Counted from the stretch's first letter, positions 1 through 8,228 are shown. The stretch: 39,572 bases of DNA from Paracoccus sp. (in: a-proteobacteria) (GCF_030538755.1 NZ_JAUNTJ010000024.1:1-39572); one strand, 5' to 3'. The notes: generated by a model from the letters alone, not told the origin. Made by a program: numbers and translations.

Positions 1-30
1 CTCGGCAATCGCTCTCGCCGCTACGGTCAT

Positions 31-895
31 CTACTGGCTATGAGTCCTGAGCCTAACGCCTGCCGCCTCAAAACTGTCCAGTTGATCGCTCCACCATTGA
101 AGTATTTCGGCCCGTTCATCGAGATACAGCGCCGCGTTGTAAGCAGATCGGACGGAGTCTCCGGGCACATGGGCAAGCTGCCGCTCAATCGCATCGGCGC
201 GCCAGAGGCGGGACTCGTTTAAGATGGTCGACGCGGTTGACCGGAATCCGTGGGTGGTAGCCCGGCTATGGTAGCCCATGCGGTAGAGGGCAAAGAGCAT
301 GGTGTTTTCGCTCATGGGTCTGCCGCGCGTCCCTTCGGCTATCCATGGCGATGCTCCTGCCAGCGCCCGCAGCCGTTCCAAGATCGCCTTGGCCTGCCGG
401 GAAAGGGGAATGATATGGTCGCGCCCCGCCTTCATCCTTGCGGCAGGGATGCGCCACAGATCGCCGTCAATCTCATCCCAGCGCCCATACCGCACTTCAT
501 TTGTCCGGGTCATGGTGTGGATAAGCAGTTCAAGCGCCAAGCCGGTTCGCGCTTCACCATCGAACGCCCGCAGCCGTTGCAGGAATTCGGGCATGTCTGC
601 CGCCCGTAGCGCCGCCATGTGGCGGGTCTTGGGTGGTGATGGTATCGTGGCGCGCCGGGTCGATACCATCAGCAAGCGTCTTCTTGGCCCGGTCACGCAG
701 CGCGCGGGCATCGGCAAGGGTCACCTGGGGTATGCGCCAAAGGCAAGAGTCTTCTGCTTTCCATCGAACCGATAAGCCAGACGCCACAGCTTTGAGCCGT
801 TCGGGTTGACCAAGAGGAACAGCCCACCGGGGTCACTGTATTTTTCGGTTTTTTTCAGGCTTTAAGCCCCTCAATGCGGTGTCGACCAGTGCCAT
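31..895 (-). pseudogene. P4-type tyrosine integrase, decayed
   Basis: This is the remnant of a phage/ICE tyrosine recombinase. The start (ATG at 893-895) reads MALVDTALRGLKPEK, typical of P4-like integrases. After a 7-A run (about 846-857) the frame is lost by one base. The next frame gives YSDPGGLFLLVNPNGSKLWR and LADARALRDRAKK, the DUF4102-type N-terminal domain. At about 640-665 the frame changes again into the catalytic domain, running to the stop at 31-33. The catalytic part keeps the first Arg (TRTNEV), HGFR, LAH and the Tyr (AYN). The whole remnant is about 288 codons against roughly 400 for the family, so about 110 residues of the core-binding domain are missing. Its 5' end faces the 3' end of tRNA-Glu. 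Two frame changes plus an internal deletion make a functional product unlikely. Confidence 0.88.
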
Positions 896-901
896 GAATC
901 A

Positions 902-950
902 CCTGTTGGTATCGCGGAAAATTTCGATACCCACATATGATACCAACAGG
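902..950. promoter_or_regulatory. GGTATC inverted repeats upstream of integrase remnant
   Basis: A perfect 12-bp inverted repeat (CCTGTTGGTATC at 902-913, GATACCAACAGG at 939-950) encloses a third copy of the half-site. That copy, CGATACC at 925-931, also pairs with GGTATCG at 908-914. The site lies directly upstream of the integrase start and about 100 bp from the tRNA-Glu 3' end. This is where integrase arm-type or excisionase sites, or an int operator, would be expected. The function is inferred. Confidence 0.4.
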
Positions 951-1046
951 GCCGGGATGCACTGAGACGCATGGAGACAGAGTAGGATTGATTTTAAACG
1001 ATTTTCCGTCCGGTTGGGAGCCATGGGGACAGAAAAATCGTGGTGT

Positions 1047-1121
1047 TGGCAGCCCGTAGGGGAATCGAACCCCTCTTTCCAGGTTGAAAACCTGGCGTCC
1101 TAACCGATAGACGAACGGGCC
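1047..1121 (-). tRNA. tRNA-Glu (anticodon UUC)
   Basis: The minus strand folds as a complete 75-nt tRNA. The acceptor stem is GGCCCGU/ACGGGCU, the discriminator is G, and CCA is encoded (1047-1049). The anticodon stem-loop is CCAGG-TTTTCAA-CCTGG with anticodon TTC. The T-arm is GGGG-TTCGATT-CCCC. The 3' end points at the integrase remnant, so this is the probable integration target. Confidence 0.97.
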
Positions 1122-1343
1122 ATCATGGCGGCTGCCGGGTCTGCCCGGCGGCGTGGAGCGGTGTTTAGTCAGGCGCGGCGGGGGACGCAAGGGGGAAAAT
1201 TGGCTGCTGTCGATTTTTTCTGTGGCGCGGCTTTTGTCGGGTGTTGGATTAACCATCGCGGGCGAAAACTGTTGCGCGGCGGGGGGCGGATTTGCCATTT
1301 CGATGAGGCAAGGGCGTTCGGCGGGGCCGACAGATGGGGGCGG

Positions 1344-1826
1344 ATGGATCATATCGCGGTCATTGATTTTGAGGCCAGCAGCCTTGACGGCTGGCCGGTT
1401 GAGGTTGGGTTGGCATGGTGCGATGGCGGGCAGGTGCGGGTTTGGTCTTCGCTGATCCGGCCCGAACCGGATTGGGATATGGCGCTGTGGGACATGCAGG
1501 CAGAGGAGATTCACGGTATCACACGCGCGCAACTGGACGATGCCCCGGATGTGGCGCAGGTGGCGGCGGCATTGATGGGGCATATCGGCGCGCGCGGGCT
1601 TGTCAGCGATGCGCCCGGTTTTGACCAGTTCTGGCTGGATCAGCTTTTGCGCGCCGCCGGGGCTGGCGCGACACCCAGGATCGAGGATTTTCACCTTCAT
1701 GCCTTCGAACATTTCGACCGCGACCTGGCGCGGTGGCGGCAGATGCAGGATGATCTGGAACAGGGCGACATCCGGCATCGTGCGGGGGCCGATGCGGAGC
1801 GGCTGTTGCGGGCGCTGACGGGCTGA
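1344..1826 (+). CDS. DEDDh-family 3'-5' exonuclease
   Basis: A 160-residue protein of the RNase T / DNA polymerase III epsilon exonuclease superfamily. Exo I is IDFEAS with metal ligands D8 and E10. Exo II is an Asp in the SDAPGFDQFW stretch, and Exo III is the HRAGAD motif near the C-terminus (His and Asp). It has only the nuclease domain, without BRCT or polymerase regions, so the substrate (DNA or RNA ends) cannot be told. I chose ATG 1344 because the DEDD fold begins there. The reading frame is open further upstream, but that stretch is low-complexity, and a G-rich run just precedes the ATG. gatC follows 60 bp downstream. Confidence 0.85.
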   Translation: MDHIAVIDFEASSLDGWPVEVGLAWCDGGQVRVWSSLIRPEPDWDMALWDMQAEEIHGITRAQLDDAPDVAQVAAALMGHIGARGLVSDAPGFDQFWLDQLLRAAGAGATPRIEDFHLHAFEHFDRDLARWRQMQDDLEQGDIRHRAGADAERLLRALTG

Positions 1827-1886
1827 CCGCGCTTCTTGCGCGTTGCCAGCCCCGGCTGTAAACCCGCGGCAACGAAAGGATCAGAC

Positions 1887-2174
1887 ATGTCCATCACCCA
1901 AGACGAGGCCCGCAAGGTCGCTCATCTGGCGCGGATCGCGGTCGATGAGGCCGACCTGCCCGCGCTGGCCGACAAGCTGAACGGCATCCTGCATTTCATG
2001 GAGCAGTTGAACGAAGTCGATGTGGACGGGGTCGAGCCGATGACCGGCGTCACCCCCATGCGGCTGAAACGGCGCGCCGATGTCGTGACCGATGGAAACA
2101 TGCCTGAAAAGATCCTGAAAAACGCCCCCGACGCGCGCGAGGGCTTTTTTGCCGTGCCGAAGGTGGTGGAATGA
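1887..2174 (+). CDS. gatC: Asp-tRNA(Asn)/Glu-tRNA(Gln) amidotransferase subunit C
   Basis: A 95-residue GatC, the small subunit that wraps around GatA and stabilises the GatCAB complex, which makes Gln-tRNA(Gln) or Asn-tRNA(Asn) from mischarged precursors. The N-terminal helices ([34 protein letters not shown]) and the V-x-G-V-x-P-M turn with its R/D/V-rich follow-on are typical. The start at 1887 has AAAGGA seven bases upstream, and the length matches the family. Its stop overlaps the gatA start (ATGA at 2171-2174), indicating translational coupling. gatB is not in this window. Confidence 0.97.
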   Translation: MSITQDEARKVAHLARIAVDEADLPALADKLNGILHFMEQLNEVDVDGVEPMTGVTPMRLKRRADVVTDGNMPEKILKNAPDAREGFFAVPKVVE

Positions 2175-3655
2175 CTGCGCTGAACCAATTGACCATTGCC
2201 GAGGCGCGCGATGCGCTGACCAAGGGCGAAACCACTTCGGCCGAGCTGACCCAAGCCTGCCTGACCGCGATTGAGGCGGCGGGGGCGCTGAACGCTTTCG
2301 TGCATCACACGGCGGATCAGGCGCGCGAGATGGCGGCGGCGGCAGATGCGCGGCTTCGCGCGGGGGGTGCGGCGCCGATGACTGGGATTCCCTTGGGGAT
2401 CAAGGATCTGTTCTGCACCAAGGGCGTTCCGGGGCAGGCGGCCAGCCGGATCTTGCAGGGGTTTCTGCCCGAATACGAATCGACCGTGACGCAGAACCTG
2501 TGGAATGCGGGCGCGGTTATGCTGGGCAAGCTGAACATGGATGAGTTCGCCATGGGGTCCAGCAACGAAACCAGCGTTTACGGCAATGCGGTGAACCCGT
2601 GGCGCGCGGCGGATGGTGCGGCGCTGACGCCGGGCGGCTCGTCCGGCGGTTCGGCGGCGGCTGTGGCGGCGGATCTGTGTCTGGCGGCGACGGGCACCGA
2701 TACCGGCGGTTCGATCCGCCAGCCTGCGGCTTTTACCGGCACGGTCGGGCTGAAGCCGACCTATGGCCGGGTCAGCCGCTGGGGGACGATCGCATTTGCC
2801 TCCAGCCTGGATCAGGCCGGGCCGATGACGAAAACCGTGCGCGATGCGGCGATCATGCTGGGCGCGATGGCGTCGGGCGATGACAAGGATTCCACCTGCA
2901 CCGACCTGCCGGTGCCCGATTACGAAGCCGCGCTGACCGGCGATATTCGCGGCAAAAAGATCGGCATTCCGCGCGAATACCGCATGGACGGGATGCCGGC
3001 GGAAATCGACGCGCTGTGGCAGAAGGGTGCGGATATGCTGCGCGATGCCGGGGCGGAGATCGTGGATATTTCCTTGCCGCATACGAAATACGCGCTGCCG
3101 GCCTATTACGTCATTGCTCCGGCCGAGGCGTCGTCGAATCTGGCGCGTTATGACGGGGTGCGCTACGGCCACCGCGCCAAGCTGGGGCGCGGCGACGGCA
3201 TCACCGAGATGTATGAAAAGACCCGCGCCGAAGGCTTTGGCCCCGAGGTGCAGCGACGCATCATGATCGGCACCTATGTGCTGTCGGCGGGGTTCTATGA
3301 CGCCTATTACAACCGTGCCCGCAAGGTGCGCGCGCTGATTAAACGCGACTTCGATCAGGCTTATGCCAGCGGAATCGACGCGATTCTGACCCCGGCCACG
3401 CCGTCTTCGGCCTTTGCGCTTGGGGCGATGGAATCGGCTGATCCGGTGGAAATGTATCTGAACGACGTGTTCACGGTGACGGTTAATTTGGCCGGTTTGC
3501 CGGGGATTTCGGTGCCGGTCGGGCTGGATGACAAGGGTCTGCCGTTGGGGCTGCAACTGATCGGCCGCCCGTTCGAGGAAGGCGATTTGCTGAACCATGC
3601 CTTTGTTCTGGAACGTGCTGCGGGATTCGTGGCCAAGCCGGAACGCTGGTGGTAA
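2171..3655 (+). CDS. gatA: Asp-tRNA(Asn)/Glu-tRNA(Gln) amidotransferase subunit A
   Basis: A 494-residue glutaminyl-tRNA synthase subunit A, an amidase-signature enzyme that releases ammonia from glutamine and passes it to GatB. The Ser-cisSer-Lys triad is visible: K78 in GIKDLF, S157 in [10 protein letters not shown] and S181 in [10 protein letters not shown]. The length is normal for the family. It begins inside the gatC stop codon. The lipoprotein gene follows 31 bp after the stop. Confidence 0.98.
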   Translation: MTALNQLTIAEARDALTKGETTSAELTQACLTAIEAAGALNAFVHHTADQAREMAAAADARLRAGGAAPMTGIPLGIKDLFCTKGVPGQAASRILQGFLPEYESTVTQNLWNAGAVMLGKLNMDEFAMGSSNETSVYGNAVNPWRAADGAALTPGGSSGGSAAAVAADLCLAATGTDTGGSIRQPAAFTGTVGLKPTYGRVSRWGTIAFASSLDQAGPMTKTVRDAAIMLGAMASGDDKDSTCTDLPVPDYEAALTGDIRGKKIGIPREYRMDGMPAEIDALWQKGADMLRDAGAEIVDISLPHTKYALPAYYVIAPAEASSNLARYDGVRYGHRAKLGRGDGITEMYEKTRAEGFGPEVQRRIMIGTYVLSAGFYDAYYNRARKVRALIKRDFDQAYASGIDAILTPATPSSAFALGAMESADPVEMYLNDVFTVTVNLAGLPGISVPVGLDDKGLPLGLQLIGRPFEEGDLLNHAFVLERAAGFVAKPERWW

Positions 3656-3686
3656 GGTCGGGCTGATCTTGGGAAAGGGGCAGGCA

Positions 3687-4235
3687 ATGCGGTTCTGGGC
3701 GATGATGGCGGCGGCGGCCGTGGCGGTGGCCGGATGTTCGATTAACGAAGGGGTGAACCCGAATTATCAGATGGGGGATGCGGGGCGTTACGATGAATAT
3801 CGCCGTGACCGCGAGGTGGCCTTGGTGACGGGCGCAGAGCCTCCGCGCACCGTGCCGGTGGCCCGCCCCTTTGATGCGCCGACCGCCGATGACATCATGT
3901 GGAAACCTGCACCGCGTCAGGCCGCTGCGACGGTTGCGGCCACGACGCAGGCACCGGCGGCGCAGACCGGGCGCTATGGCGGTGCGACACCGGTTCTGAC
4001 CCGCTTTGCCTTTGCCGCGCAGCACGCGCCGGGCACTCGGGTCTGGGCGCGGCCTGCGGGTGGAACTGCGGCGCAGGCGGCGCGGGCTTGTGCGCCGTTT
4101 GCGAATGCCGATCAGGCGCAGGTGGCCTTTCTGACCGCTGGCGGGCCAGAGGCTGACCCGCGTGGCATGGACCCGGACGGGGATGGCTTTGTCTGCGGCT
4201 GGAACCCGGCGCCGTGGCGGCAAGCGCCGCTGTAG
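3687..4235 (+). CDS. Lipoprotein with Excalibur-like calcium-binding C-terminus
   Basis: A 182-residue predicted lipoprotein. The signal peptide ends in a lipobox (AVAGC, acylated C17). A Pro/Ala/Thr-rich linker of about 60 residues follows. The C-terminal module ends MDPDGDGFVCGW, which resembles the DxDxDG calcium loop of Excalibur domains, with paired Cys residues at RACAPF and FVCGW. A role at the cell envelope is likely but the actual function is unknown. ATG 3687 is chosen because it places the signal peptide at the N-terminus; AAAGGGG lies about nine bases upstream. The AmpD-like gene starts three bases after the stop, so the two are probably co-transcribed. Confidence 0.75.
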   Translation: MRFWAMMAAAAVAVAGCSINEGVNPNYQMGDAGRYDEYRRDREVALVTGAEPPRTVPVARPFDAPTADDIMWKPAPRQAAATVAATTQAPAAQTGRYGGATPVLTRFAFAAQHAPGTRVWARPAGGTAAQAARACAPFANADQAQVAFLTAGGPEADPRGMDPDGDGFVCGWNPAPWRQAPL

Positions 4236-4238
4236 GCC

Positions 4239-4910
4239 ATGGGTTGGCCTTCGCCCAATCACGGCGACCGGCGCGGGCAGGTGCCTGATTTGATTGTGAT
4301 TCACTACACCGGGATGCCCGATTGCGCGGGTGCCCGCGCCCGGCTTTGCGACCCTGATGCCGAGGTTTCGGCGCATTGGCTGATTGATGAACAGGGCCGG
4401 GCCGAAGCCCTGGTGCCCGAGGATCGCCGTGCCTGGCACGCCGGGGCAGGATCGTGGCGCGGGCGCGATGATGTGAATTCGCGCAGCATCGGGATCGAGC
4501 TTGCCAACCCCGGCGACCGGCCCTTTCCCGAGCCGCAGATGGCCGCGCTTGAGCTGCTGTTACGCGGGGTTATGGCGCGTTGGCAAATTGGCGCTGCCGG
4601 TGTGATCGGTCATTCCGACATGGCACCGGGCCGCAAGATCGACCCCGGCCCGCGCTTTGATTGGGCGCGGCTGGCGCGGCAGGGGCTGGCGGTCTGGCCG
4701 GGGCAGGGGGATGATCGGCCTTTGGCGGAATCGCTGGATGCGATCGGCTATCCGGCTGTGGATGCCGATGTGCGGCTGGCGGCGTTCCGGCTGCGGTTCC
4801 GGCCATGGGCGCGTGGTGCAGAAGGTGCAGGCGACCGGCGGGCGGCGGCGTGGTTGGGGGCTGCCGCCCCCGGTCTTGCCTGCGGCAAGCCCTCCCCCGC
4901 GGATATTTAA
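4239..4910 (+). CDS. AmpD-like N-acetylmuramoyl-L-alanine amidase
   Basis: A 223-residue zinc amidase of the Amidase_2 (AmpD/PGRP) family, which cuts the bond between N-acetylmuramic acid and L-Ala in muropeptides. Probable zinc ligands are H22 (IHYTG), H125 (GHSDMAPGRKIDPG) and D135. AHWLIDEQG and WHAG are also family hallmarks. There is no signal peptide, which fits cytoplasmic anhydromuropeptide recycling as in AmpD. The last 20-30 residues are Ala/Gly-rich and read through an intergenic-type repeat that supplies the stop codon, so this tail is probably not conserved. It sits in the same plus-strand series as the lipoprotein and the GFA gene. Confidence 0.9.
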   Translation: MGWPSPNHGDRRGQVPDLIVIHYTGMPDCAGARARLCDPDAEVSAHWLIDEQGRAEALVPEDRRAWHAGAGSWRGRDDVNSRSIGIELANPGDRPFPEPQMAALELLLRGVMARWQIGAAGVIGHSDMAPGRKIDPGPRFDWARLARQGLAVWPGQGDDRPLAESLDAIGYPAVDADVRLAAFRLRFRPWARGAEGAGDRRAAAWLGAAAPGLACGKPSPADI

Positions 4911-4920
4911 GGACCAAAGA
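4899..4920. repeat. Rhodobacteraceae-type GGATATTT intergenic motif
   Basis: GCGGATATTTAAGGACC followed by AAAGA. It supplies the stop codon of the amidase (TAA 4908-4910) and the AAGGA ribosome-binding site of the next gene. It resembles short intergenic motifs I remember from Rhodobacteraceae genomes, and loosely the repeat at 22495. Only one clear copy is seen here, so the call is weak. Confidence 0.3.
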
Positions 4921-5330
4921 TGCCGGATTGGGTCAAGGGCGCGTGTCATTGCCGGGCGGTGCAGTTCGAGGTGCGGCTGACGGATGGGCTGGCGACGGCG
5001 CGGCGCTGTGATTGTTCGATGTGCCGGATGCGCGGTGCGGTGGCGGTATCGGCGCCTTTGGATGGATTAAGGGTGGTGCAGGGTGCCGAGAGCTTGGGCC
5101 TGTATCAGTTCGGCAGCCGCGTGGCCGAGCATTATTTCTGCCGGGTTTGTGGCATTTATACGCATCACCGGCGGCGGTCGAACCCGAATGAATATGGGGT
5201 AAATCTGGCCTGTCTGGCCGGGCATTCGCCGTTTGATCTGGTCGAAGTGCCGGTGATGGACGGGCAGAATCACCCGCGCGATGGCGGTGGCGGGGTTGCG
5301 GGGGTATTGCGGTTCTCGCCGTCTTCATAG
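4920..5330 (+). CDS. GFA / CENP-V zinc-binding domain protein
   Basis: A 136-residue GFA-family protein (glutathione-dependent formaldehyde-activating-like). The zinc-binding cysteines appear as CHC (C9, C11), CDCSMC and CRVCGIY, in the usual order. The family is a zinc-containing beta fold often annotated as S-(hydroxymethyl)glutathione synthase, but most members have no proven activity, so only the fold is called. The start at 4920 follows AAGGA after a short spacer. Its last 61 bp overlap the opposite-strand gene ending at 5270. The overlapped C-terminus (VAGVLRF) looks family-like, so I regard this end as genuine. Confidence 0.88.
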   Translation: MPDWVKGACHCRAVQFEVRLTDGLATARRCDCSMCRMRGAVAVSAPLDGLRVVQGAESLGLYQFGSRVAEHYFCRVCGIYTHHRRRSNPNEYGVNLACLAGHSPFDLVEVPVMDGQNHPRDGGGGVAGVLRFSPSS

Positions 5331-5926
5331 CAAAGCGGCGGGCGTGGCCAGCCTTTTTGGGTGGAGCTGTTGCCTTGGAACCAATCCGAGCCGAGGGCGA
5401 TTATGAGCACCTCTAGCGGTATCCAGGGGTTCGGCGCCTGGGGGTCGTGTTGTGCGTACAGGGCGTCTGAGAAGGGCGAGGCATCGCTGCCGCAGGGGGT
5501 TTCGGCCCCGGCATTTCGCAAGATACGATCCAGATTGGCGACCAGATAGTCGTGGCTGCGGGCGATTGCGTTTTTGTTGGGCACCTCGGCGCAATCGCCG
5601 CGGAAAACCTGAAAATTTACGGGGGTATGCAGCGGGCTTTCGTTGAAAAACACCACCTCGCCCGCCAAAATCCCTGCGGCGAGAAATCGGATTCGTTCCC
5701 TTTCGGCGGTGTCGGCATCCCAGCCGTGGCGGGCGCGGGCGAGGCGGGTCAATTCTTCGCTGTTGATAAAGCAGCCGGGATGGCCATCTGCGGCGTATTG
5801 ATCCACGGGGCCGATAGCTGCCTGAACTTCGGGCGAATCCCATGTCAGTTGGCTGGGGATGAGCGGTATGTCTGCTTGAGCGGCGCGGGTCGCCAGTGCT
5901 GCTATGAAATACGTGGTCAGCCGCAT
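5270..5926 (-). CDS. Hypothetical exported protein
   Basis: A 218-residue protein that I do not recognise. The N-terminus (MRLTTYFIAALATRAAQAD) looks like a Sec signal peptide with cleavage after AQA. The mature part is acidic and contains a few Cys (GCFINSEEL, FRGDCAEV, ETPCGSD) that could form periplasmic disulfides. No membrane segment follows. The C-terminal tail (GENRNTPATPPPPSRG) is low-complexity and lies antisense to the GFA gene, suggesting that the original stop was lost and the tail is a read-through extension. The gene converges with the GFA gene. Confidence 0.6.
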   Translation of the reverse strand: MRLTTYFIAALATRAAQADIPLIPSQLTWDSPEVQAAIGPVDQYAADGHPGCFINSEELTRLARARHGWDADTAERERIRFLAAGILAGEVVFFNESPLHTPVNFQVFRGDCAEVPNKNAIARSHDYLVANLDRILRNAGAETPCGSDASPFSDALYAQHDPQAPNPWIPLEVLIIALGSDWFQGNSSTQKGWPRPPLCYEDGENRNTPATPPPPSRG

Positions 5927-6023
5927 TTTAGCCCCCTTATCTTTTGCGAAATATTCGAGCGGGGCGCTGGCGTGTCAAGCTGGCGCCATTGACAGCCTGC
6001 CGCCCGAACCGCATATCCCCTTT

Positions 6024-6390
6024 GCGCGGATGGTCGGATGACCGCGGGCCTCGGCCCGAGGAAAGTCCGGACTCCATAAGGTATCGGTGCCGGGTAACGC
6101 CCGGCGGGGGCAACCCCAGGGAAAGCGCCACAGAGAACAGACCGCCCGCGTCCGCGCGGGTAAGGGTGAAACGGTGGGGTAAGAGCCCACCGGGGGGCTG
6201 GCAACAGCGCCCGCATGGCAAGCCCCACCGGGAGCAATGCCGAATAGGGACCACGCGCCTTTGGGCAGGGCGGCCTTGCCCCAGTGGTCCGGGTTGGCAG
6301 CTTGACGCCCGCAGCAATGCGGTGCGCAGAGGAATGGTCATCACCGGGGGCGACCTCGGGACAGAATCCGGCTTACAGGCCGTCCGCGCG
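6024..6390 (+). ncRNA. rnpB: RNase P RNA, bacterial type A
   Basis: The RNA component of the ribozyme that matures tRNA 5' ends. The universally conserved 5' region GAGGAAAGTCCGGACTCC is present at about 6058-6075 and the 3' conserved ACAGAATCCGGCTTAC at about 6361-6376. The termini pair (GCGCGGATGG with CCGTCCGCGC) as helix P1. The order, spacing and about 366-nt length fit an alphaproteobacterial type A RNA. A T-run at 6391-6395 follows directly and probably ends transcription. Confidence 0.97.
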
Positions 6391-6420
6391 TTTTTCAGGC
6401 CGATTTTGCTGCGTTTCCGG

Positions 6421-6448
6421 TTGACTCTGGCGGTCGGGTCAGTAAAAG
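6421..6448 (+). promoter_or_regulatory. Putative rpmG promoter
   Basis: TTGACT (6421-6426), a 16-bp spacer, then TAAAAG (6443-6448), 56 bp before the rpmG start. The -35 is good and the -10 weak, as is common in this group. It is a position-supported guess. Confidence 0.35.
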
Positions 6449-6503
6449 GCGGGCTTCACGGAATTTTACGGCGGGCCAGCCTGCCGCAGCAGGAGCATGA
6501 ACC

Positions 6504-6671
6504 ATGGCGAAGCCGACGACGATCAAGATCCGTCTGAACTCGACCGCCGGGACCGGGTATTTCTACGTTACCAAGAAAAACGCCCGCACCATGACCGAAA
6601 AGATGGTCGTCCGCAAATACGACCCGGTCGCCCGGCAGCATGTTGAGTTCAAAGAAGGCAAGATCAAGTAA
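6504..6671 (+). CDS. rpmG: 50S ribosomal protein L33
   Basis: A 55-residue L33 of the large ribosomal subunit, reading [20 protein letters not shown] followed by [20 protein letters not shown]. This is the Cys-less proteobacterial form. The length matches the family. AGGAG lies nine bases upstream of the ATG. It is a monocistronic unit bounded by the rnpB T-run upstream and an intrinsic terminator downstream (6698-6725). Confidence 0.97.
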   Translation: MAKPTTIKIRLNSTAGTGYFYVTKKNARTMTEKMVVRKYDPVARQHVEFKEGKIK

Positions 6672-6697
6672 GATCGCGCCTTTTCTGGAATTGCACG

Positions 6698-6725
6698 AAC
6701 CGCGCCTGATTTGGGTGCGGTTTTT
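6698..6725 (+). terminator. rpmG intrinsic terminator
   Basis: The stem AACCGC (6698-6703) pairs with GCGGTT (6717-6722), followed by a T-run, 27 bp after the rpmG stop. The 180 bp from here to the next gene end (6905) show nothing I can assign. Confidence 0.75.
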
Positions 6726-6904
6726 GCGTTTGTGACTGTGCTGGAGTGGTGAGGCAGGCCGTGGAAAAGGTGCTGCCGCCAGCCCAGGGCGATTCGGTCA
6801 GGCCGTGGTCTGTTCTGTCGCGTCACTTTGCCCATTGGCGCATGATTGGCCGCGCGAGTGGGGCGGGATATCATGGCCCTGTTGGCCGGGCGTCTGTGAA
6901 CACC

Positions 6905-7879
6905 TCAGCTGGCTGCGGCGAACAGGTCGGTTGCGGCCGTCAGAAAGCGGTCGCGCAAGGGGGCGGCCTCGATCATGATCTCATGCCGTGCGCCGGGGGT
7001 TTCCAGCAGTTGCGCGCCTGTCCAGCGGGCGCAGCGGTCGCGGATCGCTGATGCCGAGACGATCTTTTCCGCCCCGCCCAGTGATACCAGCACGGGCAGT
7101 TGGGGCGAGGGCAGCGCCGCAAGGCGTGAACATTCGTTCAGCGCCCCGGCCACCCAGTCAAAGCTGGCACCGCCAAGGGTCAGGTCGGGCCATGCCGATG
7201 CCTCTTGCAGCAGGCGGCACCATTCGCCGGTGTCGGTGGTCAGCAGGTTGGCGCTGAAACTTTCGTCCAGAACATAGCAGCCCGCCGCAGCGCCGCTGCC
7301 CGGTGCGGCCTGACTGCCGCGCCCCAGACGCCCGGCCATATAGGCGATGCCAAGCGCCATGCCGCGCGGGATCTGCCCCAGGTTGATCCCCCACATCGGG
7401 GCCGAGAATACAGCCGAGGCCACCGGCAGATCGTTCATCAGCGCAGCCAGACCGATACAGCCGCCCATCGAATGGGCCAGCAGATGCCATGGCCGGGGCA
7501 GTTGCAGATCTGTCGCGGCCAGAATCATTTCCACCACATCGCGCTGATAGTCAGCAAAGGCACCCACATGCCCCGCGCGTGAGTTGGGCAGCAGCCTGTC
7601 GGCCATGCCCTGACCGCGCCAGTCGATTGCCAGCGTTGCATAGCCCCTCGCCGACAGTTCGGCGGCGACAGGGGCGTATTTTTCGATATATTCGGTCCGG
7701 CCCGGAAACAGCAGCACGGTGCCTGCGGTCGCGGTCTGGTTCCAGACAGCCAGCCGCAGGCGGATACCATCATCCGCGCGCACCCAAAAGGCTTGCGCGG
7801 GGGGCAAGGTCTCGCCCGGCAACTGGTGGAACGGGGCGGCCTCGATTCCGGGGCCGCCGGTCAGCGGGCCGGTTGCCAT
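6905..7879 (-). CDS. Alpha/beta hydrolase, lysophospholipase-like
   Basis: A 324-residue serine hydrolase of the lysophospholipase / monoacylglycerol lipase type (Hydrolase_4, PldB-like). The signature is GRTEYIEKY after the first strand, then DWRGQG (86-91), the nucleophile elbow AHSMGG with S137, and the C-terminal GARHEI that supplies the catalytic His. There is no signal peptide, so it is probably cytoplasmic or peripheral at the membrane. The probable substrate is a lysophospholipid or monoglyceride, from family knowledge only. The start at 7879 lies four bases after the SCP2 stop (minus direction), so the two genes probably form an operon, which suits a lipid-related role. Confidence 0.85.
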   Translation of the reverse strand: MATGPLTGGPGIEAAPFHQLPGETLPPAQAFWVRADDGIRLRLAVWNQTATAGTVLLFPGRTEYIEKYAPVAAELSARGYATLAIDWRGQGMADRLLPNSRAGHVGAFADYQRDVVEMILAATDLQLPRPWHLLAHSMGGCIGLAALMNDLPVASAVFSAPMWGINLGQIPRGMALGIAYMAGRLGRGSQAAPGSGAAAGCYVLDESFSANLLTTDTGEWCRLLQEASAWPDLTLGGASFDWVAGALNECSRLAALPSPQLPVLVSLGGAEKIVSASAIRDRCARWTGAQLLETPGARHEIMIEAAPLRDRFLTAATDLFAAAS

Positions 7880-7883
7880 CCGA

Positions 7884-8168
7884 TCAGGACAGCGCGGTGC
7901 CCAGTTGCATCGCCAGCCCCATCGAGCCGTCGATCTTCAGCTTGCCGGTCATGAAGGCCATGGTCGGGTTCACGCTGCCGTTCAGGATGCCTTCAAAGGT
8001 TTCTGCGGATGCGGTCAGCGTCACCTCGGCCGGGTCATCGGCGGCGCGGGCGCCGTTTTCGTCGATGATGATTGCGCCTTCGCCGTCGATCACGAATTTC
8101 GCGGTCGAGCCAAAGCTGCCCAGCTTTTCATTCAGGGCGATGACCGCCTTGTTCACAACATCGCTCAT
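7884..8168 (-). CDS. SCP2 sterol-binding domain protein
   Basis: A 94-residue stand-alone SCP2 domain, a small lipid-binding fold with a hydrophobic tunnel. Typical stretches are FVIDGEGAIIID, VTLTASAETFEGILNGSVNP and the lipid-tunnel segment FMTGKLKIDGSMGLAMQLGT. The length is normal for bacterial single-domain members. It is first in a two-gene minus-strand operon with the hydrolase, and divergent from the TPR gene across a 60-bp gap that must hold both promoters. The ligand is unknown. Confidence 0.92.
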   Translation of the reverse strand: MSDVVNKAVIALNEKLGSFGSTAKFVIDGEGAIIIDENGARAADDPAEVTLTASAETFEGILNGSVNPTMAFMTGKLKIDGSMGLAMQLGTALS

Positions 8169-8228
8169 TTCTTCACACTCCTTGTGCTTTTGCTGGTCAC
8201 CGACCGCTTCGTCGGGTTAGATCGGGTT

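Noticed and set aside
1-1046. Search for the att direct repeat of the tRNA-Glu 3' end
   Set aside because: No second copy is seen in the 1 kb available to the left; it would be expected beyond the window.
855-1778. Long open frame on the minus strand across the tRNA and the exonuclease gene
   Set aside because: It crosses a tRNA gene and is antisense to a clear DEDDh exonuclease; its product is Pro/Arg/His-rich with no domain, as expected for shadow frames in GC-rich DNA.
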